Shown: positions 24,501-35,900, counted from the stretch's first letter. The stretch is DNA of 64,000 nt from Agrypnia vestita (GCA_016648135.1 JADDOH010001521.1:372001-436000); one strand, 5' to 3'. Notes: a model not told the origin generated them from the letters alone. Translations and numbers: made by a program.

Positions 24501-24782
24501 TTCCTTTCGCAAGTATATTATTCAGATTTTAATATAATTTCGATTTATTTCCCAAAATACTGCTAAAACGATAACAAATGTACATAGTCGAGAATGTACT
24601 AGACAGCCCGGACGTTTCAGAACGTTTAAAAAAATATATTGAAAATGACTGGAAATCAATAGAACAAGCGAGGATATACAGAAAGATTGCAGAAAATAAT
24701 AATTCATACAAATTCATCGCAAAAGTCTTGTACGTAAGATTAAGCGTTGTCTCGTTGACAGAATGGAAGTTTATGAACAATC

Positions 24783-25075
24783 GAGTACATTGGGAGAGGG
24801 AAGGGGATAGTCATTAATAATATTACATTTACAACACTAATTATTTAAGTAATGGAGACGATCCAGGGATTTGAATATTTATGAGACTATTTTCATTTTC
24901 AATAGCTCGATATATTTCAATTAATTCAAATTTTAATTAATCGAGCTATTAAAAATGGAAATAAACTGACAAATATTCAAATCCCTTGATCGTCTCCATT
25001 ACTAAAGTAATTACTGTTGTTAATGTAATACTACTTATTACACCTCCCCCTCTCACCAATCATTCTACTATTCAG
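24783..25075. repeat. Palindromic MITE
   Basis: Inverted arms of about 135 bp. Both contain AATGGAGACGATC and CAAATATT-type blocks, and the outer parts (GAGAGGGAAGGGG left, CCTCCCCCTCTC right) are also complementary. The internal core is AATTAATTCAAATTTTAATT-like. No coding capacity. Confidence 0.75.
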
Positions 25076-25289
25076 CTATACTGTTTTTATTTTTATTTTT
25101 AGTTACAATGCCGCCTCAGAGGATGATGCCTGTCTCCATCTAAAGCGCTTAAATATTATTGCATATAGTGGATTACAACTGGGTGTTTAAAATTAAATTG
25201 TCTTTGTTTGATACGTATCGAAATCAAATTGAGTATTACCGAAGTTTAACTGGATAGATCTCATTAAACAAAACGCTCAAATGAAACCA

Positions 25290-25490
25290 AGATATTAATG
25301 TATATTATAGATGTCTCACAGAGACGAAACTGTAGTTTTTTTATGGGAAAGTAGGTATAGAAGTCTTTTGAGTGTACATAGGACTTATGACCTATCGTAT
25401 GGTTGGCTTAAGTGATGACTTTACACAATGTAACATTCGCCCATGACATTTCCACCCATGATAGAATTTTTGGAAGTTGTATATATTTGA
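25290..25490 (+). repeat. Repeat M2, single arm
   Basis: Shares TATTATAGATGTCTCA, GACCTATCGTATGGTTGGCT and CAATGTAACATT-type blocks with 50665-51030 and 38996-39145. In 50665-51030 the same blocks occur in both arms of an inverted repeat, so this is one arm. Confidence 0.65.
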
Positions 25491-25564
25491 ATTACATGCC
25501 ACACTTCATACATATATGCATTGTAACAACTTTTCCACGCGGCCTGTACAATCATTTCATTCCC

Positions 25565-25861
25565 CTAAATCCCCACAGATGTCGTTAATGTCACTAAATG
25601 AGAAAATCTACAATTGATTTTACGGAATTTTTGAAAGCAATATACTTTTTCTGGGCAATGTACTGTTCTGAAAGATTTGAACAAACTCAAAATATTCTGA
25701 AACCAAGATAGCCTTTCAGTAATGCGTTCTACTTGTTCGGCGTGCGGATGAGAAACATGAAACTCATTCGTGCGCCTGGGCAGCCGTGTGGATGTCATGA
25801 TAATAACGCTCATCGCGATCGTGAAAGCCACAGAGAGATCCAATTTGGAATTTCCGTACAA
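25565..25861 (-). CDS. Unassigned open frame, possible exon
   Basis: A minus-strand open frame of about 98 codons with codon use less AT-biased than its surroundings. It contains an internal ATG starting MSVIIMTSTRLPRRTNEF and a segment AEQVERITERLSWFQ that would be helical. I recognise no family. No upstream ATG is in frame at the 5' edge, so if real it is an internal or terminal exon. Chance cannot be excluded. Confidence 0.2.
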   Translation of the reverse strand: MYGNSKLDLSVAFTIAMSVIIMTSTRLPRRTNEFHVSHPHAEQVERITERLSWFQNILSLFKSFRTVHCPEKVYCFQKFRKINCRFSHLVTLTTSVGI

Positions 25862-26164
25862 ATGCTACTTGAAAGACAGATGAATTGATAGCCAAACAGA
25901 GCTCGAATGAAGTAATGAATCAAAGGATATCGGGTGGTAAAGCCGAAATGGCATGAAAATACGGCAAAGCTGAAACGGAATCCAAACAGCGAAATTGTCT
26001 CTTTTTGAAAACATTCCTTTCTTTAGTAATTGATACCTGCAGTGGATAACAGAGATCCATTTACGCGAGTATTTCACGTTTTACATATGGAGTAGATGAA
26101 AAAAAAACAACCCATAAATGATTTTTCTTCTTTGATAATATACATTTTCTCGGGACTGAAGGAG

Positions 26165-26640
26165 ACAAATGAAATACTTAAACAATTTTATATTTTTATT
26201 AATTTACCAAAAATACACTGGACACGATTTTAATTCGAGCAATATTCTTTGATTCACATTATTTCGCTATTGATCACTCGTCTGTGGAACACGTTATTAT
26301 CGCTTGCTAGAATATTCCCACACAGGTTCGCAGAGAATTTGCGTCAATACGCACGTAAGTGGTTTTTCAATCGCTAGTTTGGTGCTCCGCTTAATTTATT
26401 ATCGCTGGTTGCACACTGAATAGCCACTGAATATCTATATCGCACGTCAAACGACGAAACAATAATACGGCTCTGGCTTCGCTTTTTATACAAAACGCGT
26501 TGGTTTTTCGAATCATCGAGACTATTCTATGCATTTCTAGTATTTCTTTGACTATTTTAAGGCAATCCAGAGTGTGATGTAGTGTTCGAAAGATTACGAT
26601 CAAGCGCCATTAATCCGGATTCAAGCATGTCGTAAAAATC
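26165..26640 (-). repeat. LTR-like block, minus strand
   Basis: Minus strand contains GTATAAAAAGCGAAGC, a promoter-like TATA box. About 250 bp later come GAGTGATCAATAGCGAAATA and a TTAATAAAAAT poly-A-like signal. The order resembles the U3-R-U5 layout of the solo LTR at 54529-55401 and the block at 57006-57310. Boundaries and target duplication are not resolved. Confidence 0.35.
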
Positions 26641-26725
26641 CCAATTATGATAATTTTGTTGTCTGTCCATCCGTCCGTCCGTCTGTCCATCCGTCGTAGC
26701 TTCGTGTAACGTCCGTAACTTAATT
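26637..26725 (-). repeat. Family C repeat body with (GTCY)n
   Basis: Contains ATCCCAATTATGATAAT at one edge, a GTCC/GTCT run, and GTAGCTTCGTGTAACGTCCG. The head is missing. Confidence 0.7.
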
Positions 26726-27271
26726 AAACGGAGCGTTAAAACAGTACGAAAAATTTATAAAGCTGAAACGGAAAATCAAAATACCTTAATGTCGAAATGG
26801 TATTAAAATAAGAAAAATACGAGTTAAAGCAAAGATGAATGGCAGTGGGCGAGGCATTTGACGATATAAGAGGACAGCAAATGAGCAAAAAATGTGACTC
26901 TTTGGACCGGAAGGGCGAAATCTAGACAGGCTCACTGGACCGTCCACATAAATAAATTGCGGGAAGAGAGTATTATCGCGATATCTGTAATAGAAAGGCA
27001 GGTGACTATGATGAAAATAATACATAATTATGAAATTTATTCAAACTTTTTCATTTTCATTAAAATTCATTTATTTGATTTGGCTTATTTATATACATTG
27101 TCTGTTTTATTGATTTTTTTACTACATACCTACTCATAAAATTACAGCTGGAGACTCTTTATCGAGAGATAAAATCTTCAAATACTTACTTAAATACTCG
27201 GGGATGTTTGACTAGTTTCTAATTAACCAAAATAGATATTAATTCGAATTAAATTCGTAAATTAATAATAA

Positions 27272-27365
27272 ATAAATCCCAATTATAATAATGTCATTAT
27301 CTATCCGTCTGTCCGTCTGTTTATCTGTCTATTCTCGTAGCTTCGTGTAACGTCCGTAGCTTCTT
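27272..27365 (-). repeat. Family C repeat body with (GTCY)n
   Basis: The same edge (ATCCCAATTATAATAATG), GTCTGTCCGTCTG run and GTAGCTTCGTGTAACGTCCG as 26637-26725, 550 bp away in the same orientation. Confidence 0.7.
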
Positions 27366-27369
27366 TTAT

Positions 27370-28985
27370 AAAAACTTTTTTTCATAAATAAATAAATATT
27401 ATTTGGGAACCGACATGTAAAAGTACTTTAATTTTTGACGGGTTTCAGCTTTCAAAACAAATGGAAGAGTATTTACACATTTATTTAAATTTTAATACAA
27501 ACATATTATATTTTAAAAACAATGAATTAAATGTCTCATATTTCTTATTTGTGCGCAAATATGTATAAACATCTATCGTTTTCACACTCGTATGAAGTAT
27601 ATTGTCTCTAATAAATATATTTAAAATATATATAGCAAATTACTGATTACCAGCCATCACTTGGCTCAGAGAAGATGAAAAATTAGGAATTAAAAAAACA
27701 CGATTACAGAATGTCGTTGTTGCTGTCAGTACTGATGTGAAGTTGTTTAATTGTTATATTATTGAAGACTTCGTGTCTTCTTACTATCTATGCTTTACTA
27801 TACTAATCTTATAATGAACACATTTGTTTAAAAATTATATTAACATTTAAATATACGTTACTCAACCACTAGACAATAGACACTATTTTTATGGGTTGTG
27901 TCTACTGCGTGGGTTATGAAAATGGTGATTAAAATCTTGCGGTATAAATTTGAGTGCTTGTTCACCAAATTATCTACGTCAGAAAATGTTTGAGAGTCAC
28001 GTGACACTATCGAAGATGATCAAATTTCACAATTTTCTTTGTCCCTTCTTGTCTTCTTGATATCAATTAAGCACACAAACTCAAGTGCCATGATACCGCG
28101 CGGTAGAGCACTTCCCAAAGTGTTAAAGGGGCACATTGCACCTTCTGAAATCACTCGAAAACATTTTAATTTCCAGAAAAAATGTGAAAAAAAAATTCTT
28201 CAATCTCGTCTTTAACGTCGCAGAATGCCGTTACATTTATTTTCGTACAATATGCGCTTATCGAACACACTGAGCGGATCGTCAGTAGATAGTAGTAGAC
28301 GTCAACGTAAAATCGGCGATATCGCGTCTCATGTTTTAAATGCAACGCGCCACATTCGACGGATCGTCCGCACTGCGTACGCATGGGTGTTTATTGCAGA
28401 CTGAATCCGCCGCAGAATATGGTGTGTGGCTGCCAAATTCAGTTGCGGATTTGACGCGATCGAATTTTATTGATTTACAGATAGGTATTGACACCATTAT
28501 TCATTTTCCAGACAATCAGTTTCTAAATACCTTTCGGCAAGTGAGACATTTAGAATTATAGTGACGTGATTCAAGGTGACGAAACAATTTTTGTGTAATG
28601 CATGCTTGACGAAATAATTCAAGGAAGTATTGAGTTATTTTAGTAATATTGCTGAGTCGGTCCATAGATTGGGCTCACCATGCTGCAGTCAAGTTCATGC
28701 TTTATCAGCAACATTGTACAAAATATTTTTAAAAATTTAATATAAACAAATTCGCATAGACAAGCAGAAGAATTGAAAAACATTCGTAGAGGGACAGTTG
28801 AGACGCCATGGAAATTTCTGTTGCACCAAGAACGCTGTGAACCGAATAAGTTTAAGAATCATCGGTGAAGTGTATACCGAGTAGCGAAGAGAAAAACTAC
28901 ATTTCAAAATGAAGACTATAACACACACACGTTCACCAGTTTGAGACTACAAAGTGTAGGTACACTATATTCGTAGTATAAACTA
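27370..28985. other. Spacer, no gene recognised
   Basis: AT-rich, with a less AT-rich section at 28080-28460 that has small overlapping frames without known domains. No RNA or repeat family was recognised. Confidence 0.35.
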
Positions 28986-28988
28986 CAT

Positions 28989-29104
28989 GAAGTGAACTAA
29001 TCGTAGTACTACAAAATTGTAGTATTAATGAAGTGAACTATTGCAGTACTATAAAATTGTTGTATTAATAAAGTGAACTAATTGTAGTACTACAAAATTG
29101 TAAT
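28989..29104. repeat. Short tandem repeat, about 40-bp unit x 3
   Basis: Three diverged units begin GAAGTGAACTA or AAAGTGAACTA and contain GTAGTACTACAAAATTGTA-like sequence. The unit is itself partly palindromic around GTAGTACTAC. Confidence 0.75.
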
Positions 29105-29430
29105 GACGTTTTGTAATTGTTATCGTCCATAATCAAGTTGAACAAAATCACCCTGTCTGATTCCTATAGTCGTTGGTATTTCCCTGGAAAGTTCACCATC
29201 CACTTTAATTTTTGTTTTGCCATTAGTATTCAAATCTTGAATAGTTTTTATTAATGAGAGTGATATTCCCTTATTCACCAAAATATCTTCAATATCACTG
29301 AGTACCACCATGTCGAACGCCTTGGTTAAATCCATGAAGCAGGCATAGGCTGGTTTATTATACTCTATAAATTTTTCCTTCATTTGGTGTATAATGAATA
29401 TTGCGTCGGTTGTTGATCTGTTTAAACGAA
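29105..29430 (-). pseudogene. Non-LTR reverse transcriptase palm fragment
   Basis: The minus strand reads RSTTDAIFIIHQMKEKFIEY then NKPAYACFMDLTKAFD, RT motif A with its catalytic Asp region. It continues to GELSREIPTTIGIRQGD, motif B. It stops before the YxDD box. Both ends are truncated. This is the only stretch in the window that shows the RT active-site region of a LINE. Confidence 0.85.
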
Positions 29431-29449
29431 ATTATTATGTTTGATTATA

Positions 29450-29973
29450 CAGGGTTATTTGTAAAACATTAATAACCTCGCAGGACTATATTCCTGCCTT
29501 GATTATGAGTCGAAAATATTTAAGCTATTATGACCTAATATCAATAGTTATTGAGATATGCGACATCAAAGTTTGCAATTTTTTTTCAATATTTCTGACT
29601 TATTTTTTGTAAAACGTTGGACTATCATTACAGTAACTCATATCGACTACGAAAAATTCATTCGTTTCAATACAAGTTAAATAAAATGATAAAAACCCTG
29701 AAAAAATTCCAATTGGAATGTTTTCCAATTGGAATTTGAAGGTTTTTATTTGACTTGTATTAAAGGAAATTAATTTTTCATATCCGATATAAGTAACTGT
29801 AATGATAGTCCAACGTTTTACAAAAAATAAGTCAGGAATATTGAAAAAAAAATGCAAACTTTGATGTCGCATATCTCCTTAACTATTGGTCATAATAGCT
29901 TGAACATTTTCGACTCATAATCAAGGCAGGAATATAATCCTGTGAGGTTATTAATGTTTTACAAATAACCCTG
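29450..29973. mobile_element. Palindromic MITE, 524 bp, CAGGG ends
   Basis: Arms of about 250 bp are reverse complements from end to end. The termini read CAGGGTTATTTGTAAAAC and its complement and are flanked by TA (29448-29449 and 29974-29975). The ends and TA target suggest a Tc1/mariner-type mobilised MITE. The ORF-like frame inside (29600-29872) is a by-product. A left-arm copy is at 59828-60000. Confidence 0.85.
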
Positions 29974-29999
29974 TATATATTTGAATTTTCACGTAAATT

Positions 30000-30571
30000 T
30001 GATAGAAAATATGTTAAACTCCAATTAGTATCCTTTTTGTTCATTCCAAGTAACGGCTACAGACTACGAAAAATATTTTTTTATAAAATTTCACAGGCAC
30101 CATGTTTTTGGTTTGAACAAGATAATAATGTAATTGGTTTTTAGAAACAGTACACCATTTTCAATTAGGGCGTGTTTTTTGAATGGCTAATTTAATTTAT
30201 TAAAGGCTAAGAGATAAAAGATCTTGCAAAAAACGAAAAACTCAACGGCTTTCAGATAAAGCTTTTCAGAATCTGAAACTTAAAAGATAACCCCAAGTTT
30301 GCCGAATTTAAATTTTTATTATACGGAAAATTATTTCAACTCTTTTAAACGTGACCCAAAGTACCTAAGTAAGACATGGAAGTATAAAAAGTTTCTTTAA
30401 ATCGTTATAAAGAACTTTTAACACATAAAAAAGCAAGATAGGTAGGTATATCTTTTTTGTGTTATATAATTATTTTAGATAGAATATTTAATATATTTGT
30501 ATTTTTACAGTTTATAAACTCCTAAACATGATAAAAAGTAGATTGAATGCTATTTTTCTTCTTGAGCCTAT
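30000..30571. other. AT-rich spacer, nothing recognised
   Basis: No conserved frame, RNA or repeat signal was seen. Confidence 0.4.
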
Positions 30572-30757
30572 TTTTTTAAATTTAAAATGAGATGCAAACA
30601 CGGAATACGTGTCAATATTCTTACCATTTTCAAAATAAGTTACACGCTTATGCTGCGAAAATAGGACTGACTTGCTGGTTTCCTGAAATGAGGCTTAAAC
30701 CACCGACCACTGAATCACCAGACGAGAGTCATAACCACTACATCAACAAGCTACTAT
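30572..30757 (-). repeat. tRNA-derived SINE, family A, minus strand
   Basis: Reading the minus strand gives GTAGCTTGTTGATGTAGTGG, a degraded B box region (GGTCGGTGGTTTAAGCC), then the family A body and a T-rich plus-strand edge equal to the A tail. It is older than the copy at 21250. Confidence 0.8.
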
Positions 30758-30932
30758 AGCCTTATCTGTTTACTGTAATCACTTATTTACAATTGACTGG
30801 ATTACCACTGTTTCAGGTTTTTCAAGTACGATGTTCCCCTTAATTCAGGGTCCCGACTCCTTGCAATCTTTCCTTGAATTAAAAGGTGAAGGATCTTATG
30901 CATTTCTGTACGTATCATCACATATCTTAGAT

Positions 30933-31692
30933 CAGCGGTTCCCAAAGTTGTAGAACCGAGACCTACCAAAAAAAAAATTTTCGGGACCCACCTCCTGCCT
31001 CACATTTTCCCAATTCATATTGTAACTATACGAAAGACTGTTCAATTAAAAAAAAAAAAAAACCTCGAAATATAATCGAAATTTTTAATTACGAAAAATT
31101 TTAATATGTGGTATTTTAATGGGAAGGATGAATTTATTGCCTTTTTTTGTCATAATAGCATTAGCGTTGAATTCAATTTTAGTCACTTTTAATCGCAGTG
31201 AATTCGATACGTCCAATTTCTTTCTGTATTTACTCTTAATAGAAACCATGCCAGAAAATCCCACTTCACATGAGGTAGTGAAGGAGAGGAGGACTTTCAA
31301 CGCTTCGTCAAACAAGCAGGGATAAGTGTCAGCAACTGAAAGCCAGAATTTTGCTAATTGCTTTCAGCGATGTATCTTCTGATAAATCAATAAGCTCTTC
31401 ACTTGTTTTTGTTGACATTTCAGTCGGTGTGTTGTCTTGAAATGGATTTTAAATCCAGTTTATCCTGTTGTACTTTTTCATCTCTTCTTCGAAGTTGGCA
31501 TTAAAGTTATTTTTTTAGCTCTGTTACTGAGTGAAAATTGCAGACACTACATTGATATCTGGATGCACTTTTAGCCATAATAAACACGACACGACCCGGA
31601 CGAGACGTGTTGCGCGGTGTTGTGACTGCGACACAGCTAATATCCGCTCGCAACCCACCAGTGTGTCGCGACCCTTAGTTTGGGAAACACTG
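30933..31692 (-). mobile_element. hAT element remnant with 8-bp target duplication
   Basis: The terminal repeats CAGCGGTTCCCAAAGTTG and, inverted, TTTGGGAAACACTG are the CAGTGGTTCCCAAAC-type ends of hAT elements. Flanks TCTTAGAT (30925-30932) and CCTTAGAT (31693-31700) agree at 7 of 8 positions, the size of a hAT duplication. At 760 bp it is an internally deleted copy with only a transposase C-terminus left. Confidence 0.88.
31085..31351 (-). pseudogene. hAT (ZBED-type) transposase C-terminal fragment
   Basis: The minus strand reads FWLSVADTYPCLFDEALKVL then TTSCEVGFSGMVSIKSKYR and KKLDVSNSLRLKVTKIE. This is the C-terminal dimerisation region conserved in hAT transposases and in the domesticated ZBED/FAM200 proteins (C-E-x-G-F-S followed by K-x-K-Y-R). 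The BED finger and most of the RNase H fold are deleted. Upstream remains are broken by stops. Confidence 0.82.
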
Positions 31693-31700
31693 CCTTAGAT

Positions 31701-32730
31701 AAATAAGTTTTCGGATTTTTATTGTGTTAATAATTTATTTTACATCCGTTCATTCATCGTTACCTTATGGTATGTAAGATGTTTTCATCTTCATTCGTAA
31801 CTCTGTCCATCAAATTTATTTTGAGTATTCTTCTGTCGATCCACATCTCGAACGCTTTTCGTTTCTCAATAGATTCTTCAGTTATATTCGATATTTCATT
31901 CTATAAAATAATATTAAGAACACGTACAATACCCCGGAAATATGTAAAATACGTAGATGTATATACCCAATGATATAATAAACTGTAGATACGTTACATG
32001 CGTGAAATCTTGGCAACTCAAAAGTAAGGTGATTGCCTTACTTGCATTCGTTACCGAACGGACCTTCGCTGTGATCAGGCGCGACGCTACGCGGAAAAAG
32101 AAACAGAGTATCATACACTATTGTAAGAGTGAGTATGTTATTTTAGTCACTGTGACTTCAAATTACCTGATTTTTCTGTCTTCACGCAGAGCTTTTGTAT
32201 GCCGTGATTTGTTTTCTCTTTCAATGCAAAATTTGCTACATATGAAAGCCGGCTAGTATGGGAATAACGTGTCTATAATACGTCGATGTATATACCAATG
32301 AAGAATTAACAAATTTGGAAATATTATAGATCTATTTGTATTTTGGTGAATTGTTTGATGTAGCGTTAGCACATGGAGGATGCCCCAATGTGGTGATTAC
32401 GAGAAGAAGAATTCCCACCCAACCGGAGGAATTCTTCAGTGCTTGGAGTGTAATTGAAATCGCGTGTTTAGTGGTTAAGTGATACTAACTGTTTTATGCT
32501 GAAGATTATTTTAACAATCTATACGAGGTGAAATGAAAGGAATATTACAATACGTGTTATAGAATAATTGTCGACGGAATGACGTGTGGGAGACAGCGCG
32601 GCGTCCATTCCTTATCTCCGATTGGCTGGAATCACGGCTGCGTTTTCGGCTAAAAACTGCCTTAGGTCACGATCACTATAGCAGCCTAGTCGATAGAATT
32701 GTGAAAAGGCTCGTTTATTTTTAGTAAAAG
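31701..32730. other. Spacer, no gene recognised
   Basis: AT-rich, with a less AT-rich section at 32560-32670. Small frames (31767-31973, 31957-32256) show no known domain. Confidence 0.35.
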
Positions 32731-33216
32731 ACTAGCTGTGCCCGCGCGGCTTCGCACGCGTAGATTTTTAGTGCACTGTTTGGATCGTCATAGAACTTTC
32801 GCGAACCTTCTAGAACATTCTCCTTCCAGAAATTTCAAGAAATTTATCGAATATACAGGAACCTTCTAGACACACTAACACATTCCGCTACTCAGTTTAG
32901 AACCTTATAGAACTTTCGGGAATTTTCTGGAGCCTTCTCCTTCCAGTACTTTCTAGAGCAGATTTTTCCGGAACCTTCTAGACTCACTGACACAGTCGGC
33001 GCGCCTATTTTGAAACAATCTGAAGCATTTGCGGCCTTCCCGTAACAAAACAATGTGCTAGAAAGCACATTTTTGTCACCCACTCCCACCCACGCACAGC
33101 CACACCCCCACCAAACTCGCATATTTTCGATGTGACACCAGTTTATGTGGTTGTGTAGAAAACTTGACGGGTAGGGAAACGCGGGTTTCTTTATATATAT
33201 ATATATATATATATTG
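32731..33216 (-). repeat. Interspersed repeat with TAGCTGTGCCCGCG end, carrying heat-shock elements
   Basis: The plus-strand start ACTAGCTGTGCCCGCGCGGC followed by GTAGATTTTTAGT matches, inverted, the end of the repeats at 33240-33625 and 47990-49275 (their GAAGCC...GGGCAC end). The opposite edge TTTCTTTATATATAT also fits that family. The interior differs from those copies and holds the GAA/TTC array at 32793-32983 and a C-rich patch near 33075-33115. The exact class (Helitron-like or SINE-like) is not resolved. Confidence 0.6.
32793..32983. promoter_or_regulatory. Dense array of heat-shock-element pentamers
   Basis: Alternating GAA and TTC triplets fall on an exact 5-bp step. There are six units from 32793 to 32820 and, after a 1-bp shift, four from 32824 to 32841. 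Three more start at 32859 and eight at 32900-32937 (one TTA and one GAG variant), with further partial units to 32983. Heat shock factor trimers bind three or more such inverted pentamers, so several sites are possible. No TATA box or gene directly downstream is evident, so function is inferred. Confidence 0.7.
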
Positions 33217-33239
33217 ATTCTTATACTAAAAAAAAGTTT

Positions 33240-33625
33240 CTTATACTAATCTATATTAATATATAAATAGGTTATGTTTGTAAGTTTGGATGTAGGAGGT
33301 AATCTCCGAAAATACTCATCCGATTTCACAAATTCTTTCACCAATATTTAGAATGGATGTTCAGGGTAGACATGGGCTTTATATTATCCTATTGAAATAA
33401 GAGGGTTTTCGTAGTGACCTATTTTACAAATAAAGTCGATGAAGAAATTTTTTATGAACGCTGCCTTAATGGTAAGAGATATTTAAATACTTTCTATAGA
33501 GAAGTTTAAGAACTCAAAAGTTCTATAAAAAAAGTCCGCGATATATATCTATATGTTACGGTTACTACACAAATTGATAAAATGTGACTAAAAGTCACTA
33601 AAAATCTATTCATGCGAAGCCACAC
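33240..33625 (+). repeat. Interspersed repeat, TTGGATGTAGGAGG family, copy 1
   Basis: Shares AAGTTTGGATGTAGGAGGTA, AATTCTTTCACCAATATTTA and GTGACCTATTTTACAA with 47990-48256, and its 3' part with 49075-49275. It is uninterrupted here. It lies directly beside the inverted relative at 32731-33216. Confidence 0.75.
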
Positions 33626-33774
33626 GTTTAAGCTTGTGTAGAATAAATGAAGAAAGAATGCTCAATATATTGTACGAAAAAAAAATTCTTGGCCATTCAA
33701 AGAAATTTTTGGTTTATTGCAGTTCTCCGGATAAGAGGTTTAGGGTTCCAGATATTTTAAAAAGATTTTTTATT

Positions 33775-33995
33775 GTTTATCTTCTGATTTGAATTTCCTG
33801 GGATATTCTGCCGCGTTTCTACGACCTTTCTGGCCGTCATTTCGGATGCCATTACAGGGTCTGGTGTGTTGTTACACCCTATAACAAATCAACTCGGATG
33901 ATGGATCCTGCAATGGGATCTGAAACTTCGGACAGAAAGGTCGTAGAAACACGGTAGAATATCCCAAAAAACTTAAACTAGAAGATTCTGAATGA
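33775..33995. repeat. Foldback repeat
   Basis: Left GGGATATTCTGCCGCGTTTC plus TACGACCTTTCTG is matched, inverted, by CAGAAAGGTCGTAGAAACAC and following bases. Arms are about 55 bp and the centre holds a GGATCC...GGGATCTGAAAC segment. Confidence 0.75.
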
Positions 33996-34998
33996 CCATG
34001 AAAATAACAACAACATTGTTATTATAATGTCCTTAAAAATTGCATATTGAAAAAAATATTAGTTCAAATATTAAGTATTGTTTTTATTCCACAATTCCTT
34101 TTATCTGGAAACATTCTTGTTTTATTATTTTCAAAATCACCCTACAGTTATACTTACACGATTTTGTGTTTGGCCTGAAATGAGTTAATTTCAAATTATA
34201 TCATCGCAGTGAAAATCAACATGATTTATCTCGCTAGCATTGCTGTGATAATATTATCGGAGAGGAAAAAATGCGAGAATATTTGTGTGCTCACATTTTA
34301 ATGATTTATTAGCGACCGACTACTGCCTAATGAATATTAGATATTAAGTATGTCGTGTGGTGTTTTTAATTAATAGCGAGGGTGAAATTAAATACGGATG
34401 ACCCAATTCCGCAAAAATAATTAATAATTAGACTCCATTTTTATACTCGCCGGGGCCATTTTATGGAGGCGTCTCGGATGAGGACAACAACTGTACTAGT
34501 TATATGCATACTAGCCTAATTGCCTATCGTATGGCAGGATATAAAAATTGAACAAATTCACAATATATATCTTAAATCAATAAATTCTTGGCGGTTTTGG
34601 ATAGCTTTACGATTATTCACATTATAATTAAGATCTTGATGTATGTGGAATATAAATCCTTATAAAGAGAGTTAAATCTGAAATCCAGGCAACCGAAATG
34701 AGTTACATTTGGGATATAGCAATATTATTCATGTATATTATAAGACTGAGCGAAAAGTGGTGACACAGACCCTCGAAATAGAGTCGCTACTGCTACAAAA
34801 AAAGTCTCAATTGAGATGGATTGAATACGAAAATTTTAGAGCTAAGCTGTTTCGGGACTGGTATACCTTGTAACAGCATTTTTTATTATTTAATAAAAGC
34901 GATATTACTTAACTGTCCCCCTTTTAATTACCAAATACAACAGGGACAAATAGCAAAATATATTGTAAATAGACAAACTGTTTCTTGATCGGTCAACT
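33996..34998. other. AT-rich spacer, nothing recognised
   Basis: No conserved frame, RNA or repeat signal was seen. Confidence 0.4.
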
Positions 34999-35900
34999 AG
35001 TATAAAGGGGGGGTAAGGTTAATTCGTACAAAAAAGGCATGTTTTTGTGATTTTTTTGTGACGGCACAGTTAAAATCTCTTTATGAAAACTAATGGTACA
35101 TTAAAGTATGACATTCTAATAATATTGTGTAAAATTTTCAAGAATATATATTGAAAAATACGGCAATGGCAGCAATTATTCGGACGTATCTCGGAAAAAA
35201 GTAGAATTGCGGTGTCCCTTATAACTTGGTGTGGGATCATCTGAAATCAAAAAATCAAAGTTCGTTCGTTATATAATAGGTTTTCCCAGGTAACGCTGGG
35301 AGGATTTTTTGAAATTTCAATTTTTTTGGAACACTTTGAAGGGAAAAACGCGATTTTTTGCGAAAAAAATCGGCTAACTTGTTATTAAAAAATAAAAATT
35401 ATAACAAATTTGAAAAAAGTGTTACCTTGTAAATTATGTACAGAAAAAGTGTTCAAAATTTCAAAAGGATCGGTGCAGTAATTTTGAAGTTATGTGGGAC
35501 ACCGACTTTGAAAACGTGAGATGTGGGGAAAACGCTTTAAAGTTTGCACACTGTAAAATTCAAAATAAAACTCGACACTTAATTTATACTTACACATAAT
35601 CGTCGATGCCATGTTCACACAGCAAAGAGCTTTCATCATCAGCATCTTTTTGTCCTTGTCTACGCAAAACTCTTCCAATACAATAGCACGTCCGGTAGTC
35701 CTCAGGTGAGCGCGTCTCTCAGCTGCTCGAGCAGGTATAAAAAATCAGTCTGAGCATCGCTCAAATATTCATAATTTCGTCAATTTTACTCCGATTGACT
35801 TGAAATTTTGACACAATATTTTTGCAATGTTATTAATTCATTTAAAAAATTAAAAATAAAATGAAAAAAAAAAGTTAAAACCTTACCCCCCCCTTAAAGT
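34999..35900. mobile_element. Putative DNA transposon with GGGGGGGTAAGGTT ends
   Basis: The left end GGGGGGGTAAGGTTAA (about 35007) and the right end AAACCTTACCCCCCC (about 35881-35895) form terminal inverted repeats about 14 bp long, about 0.9 kb apart. The flanking TAAA and TTAA could be a short target duplication. A minus-strand frame at 35490-35678 (MEEFCVDKDKKMLMMKALCC and on) is not assigned. The superfamily is unknown to me. Confidence 0.55.

Noticed and set aside
24578..24817. 79-codon frame reading SPDVSERLKKYIENDWKSIE
   Set aside because: It runs into the palindromic MITE at 24783 and lacks splice sites or a known family. Plausible as protein, but unsupported.
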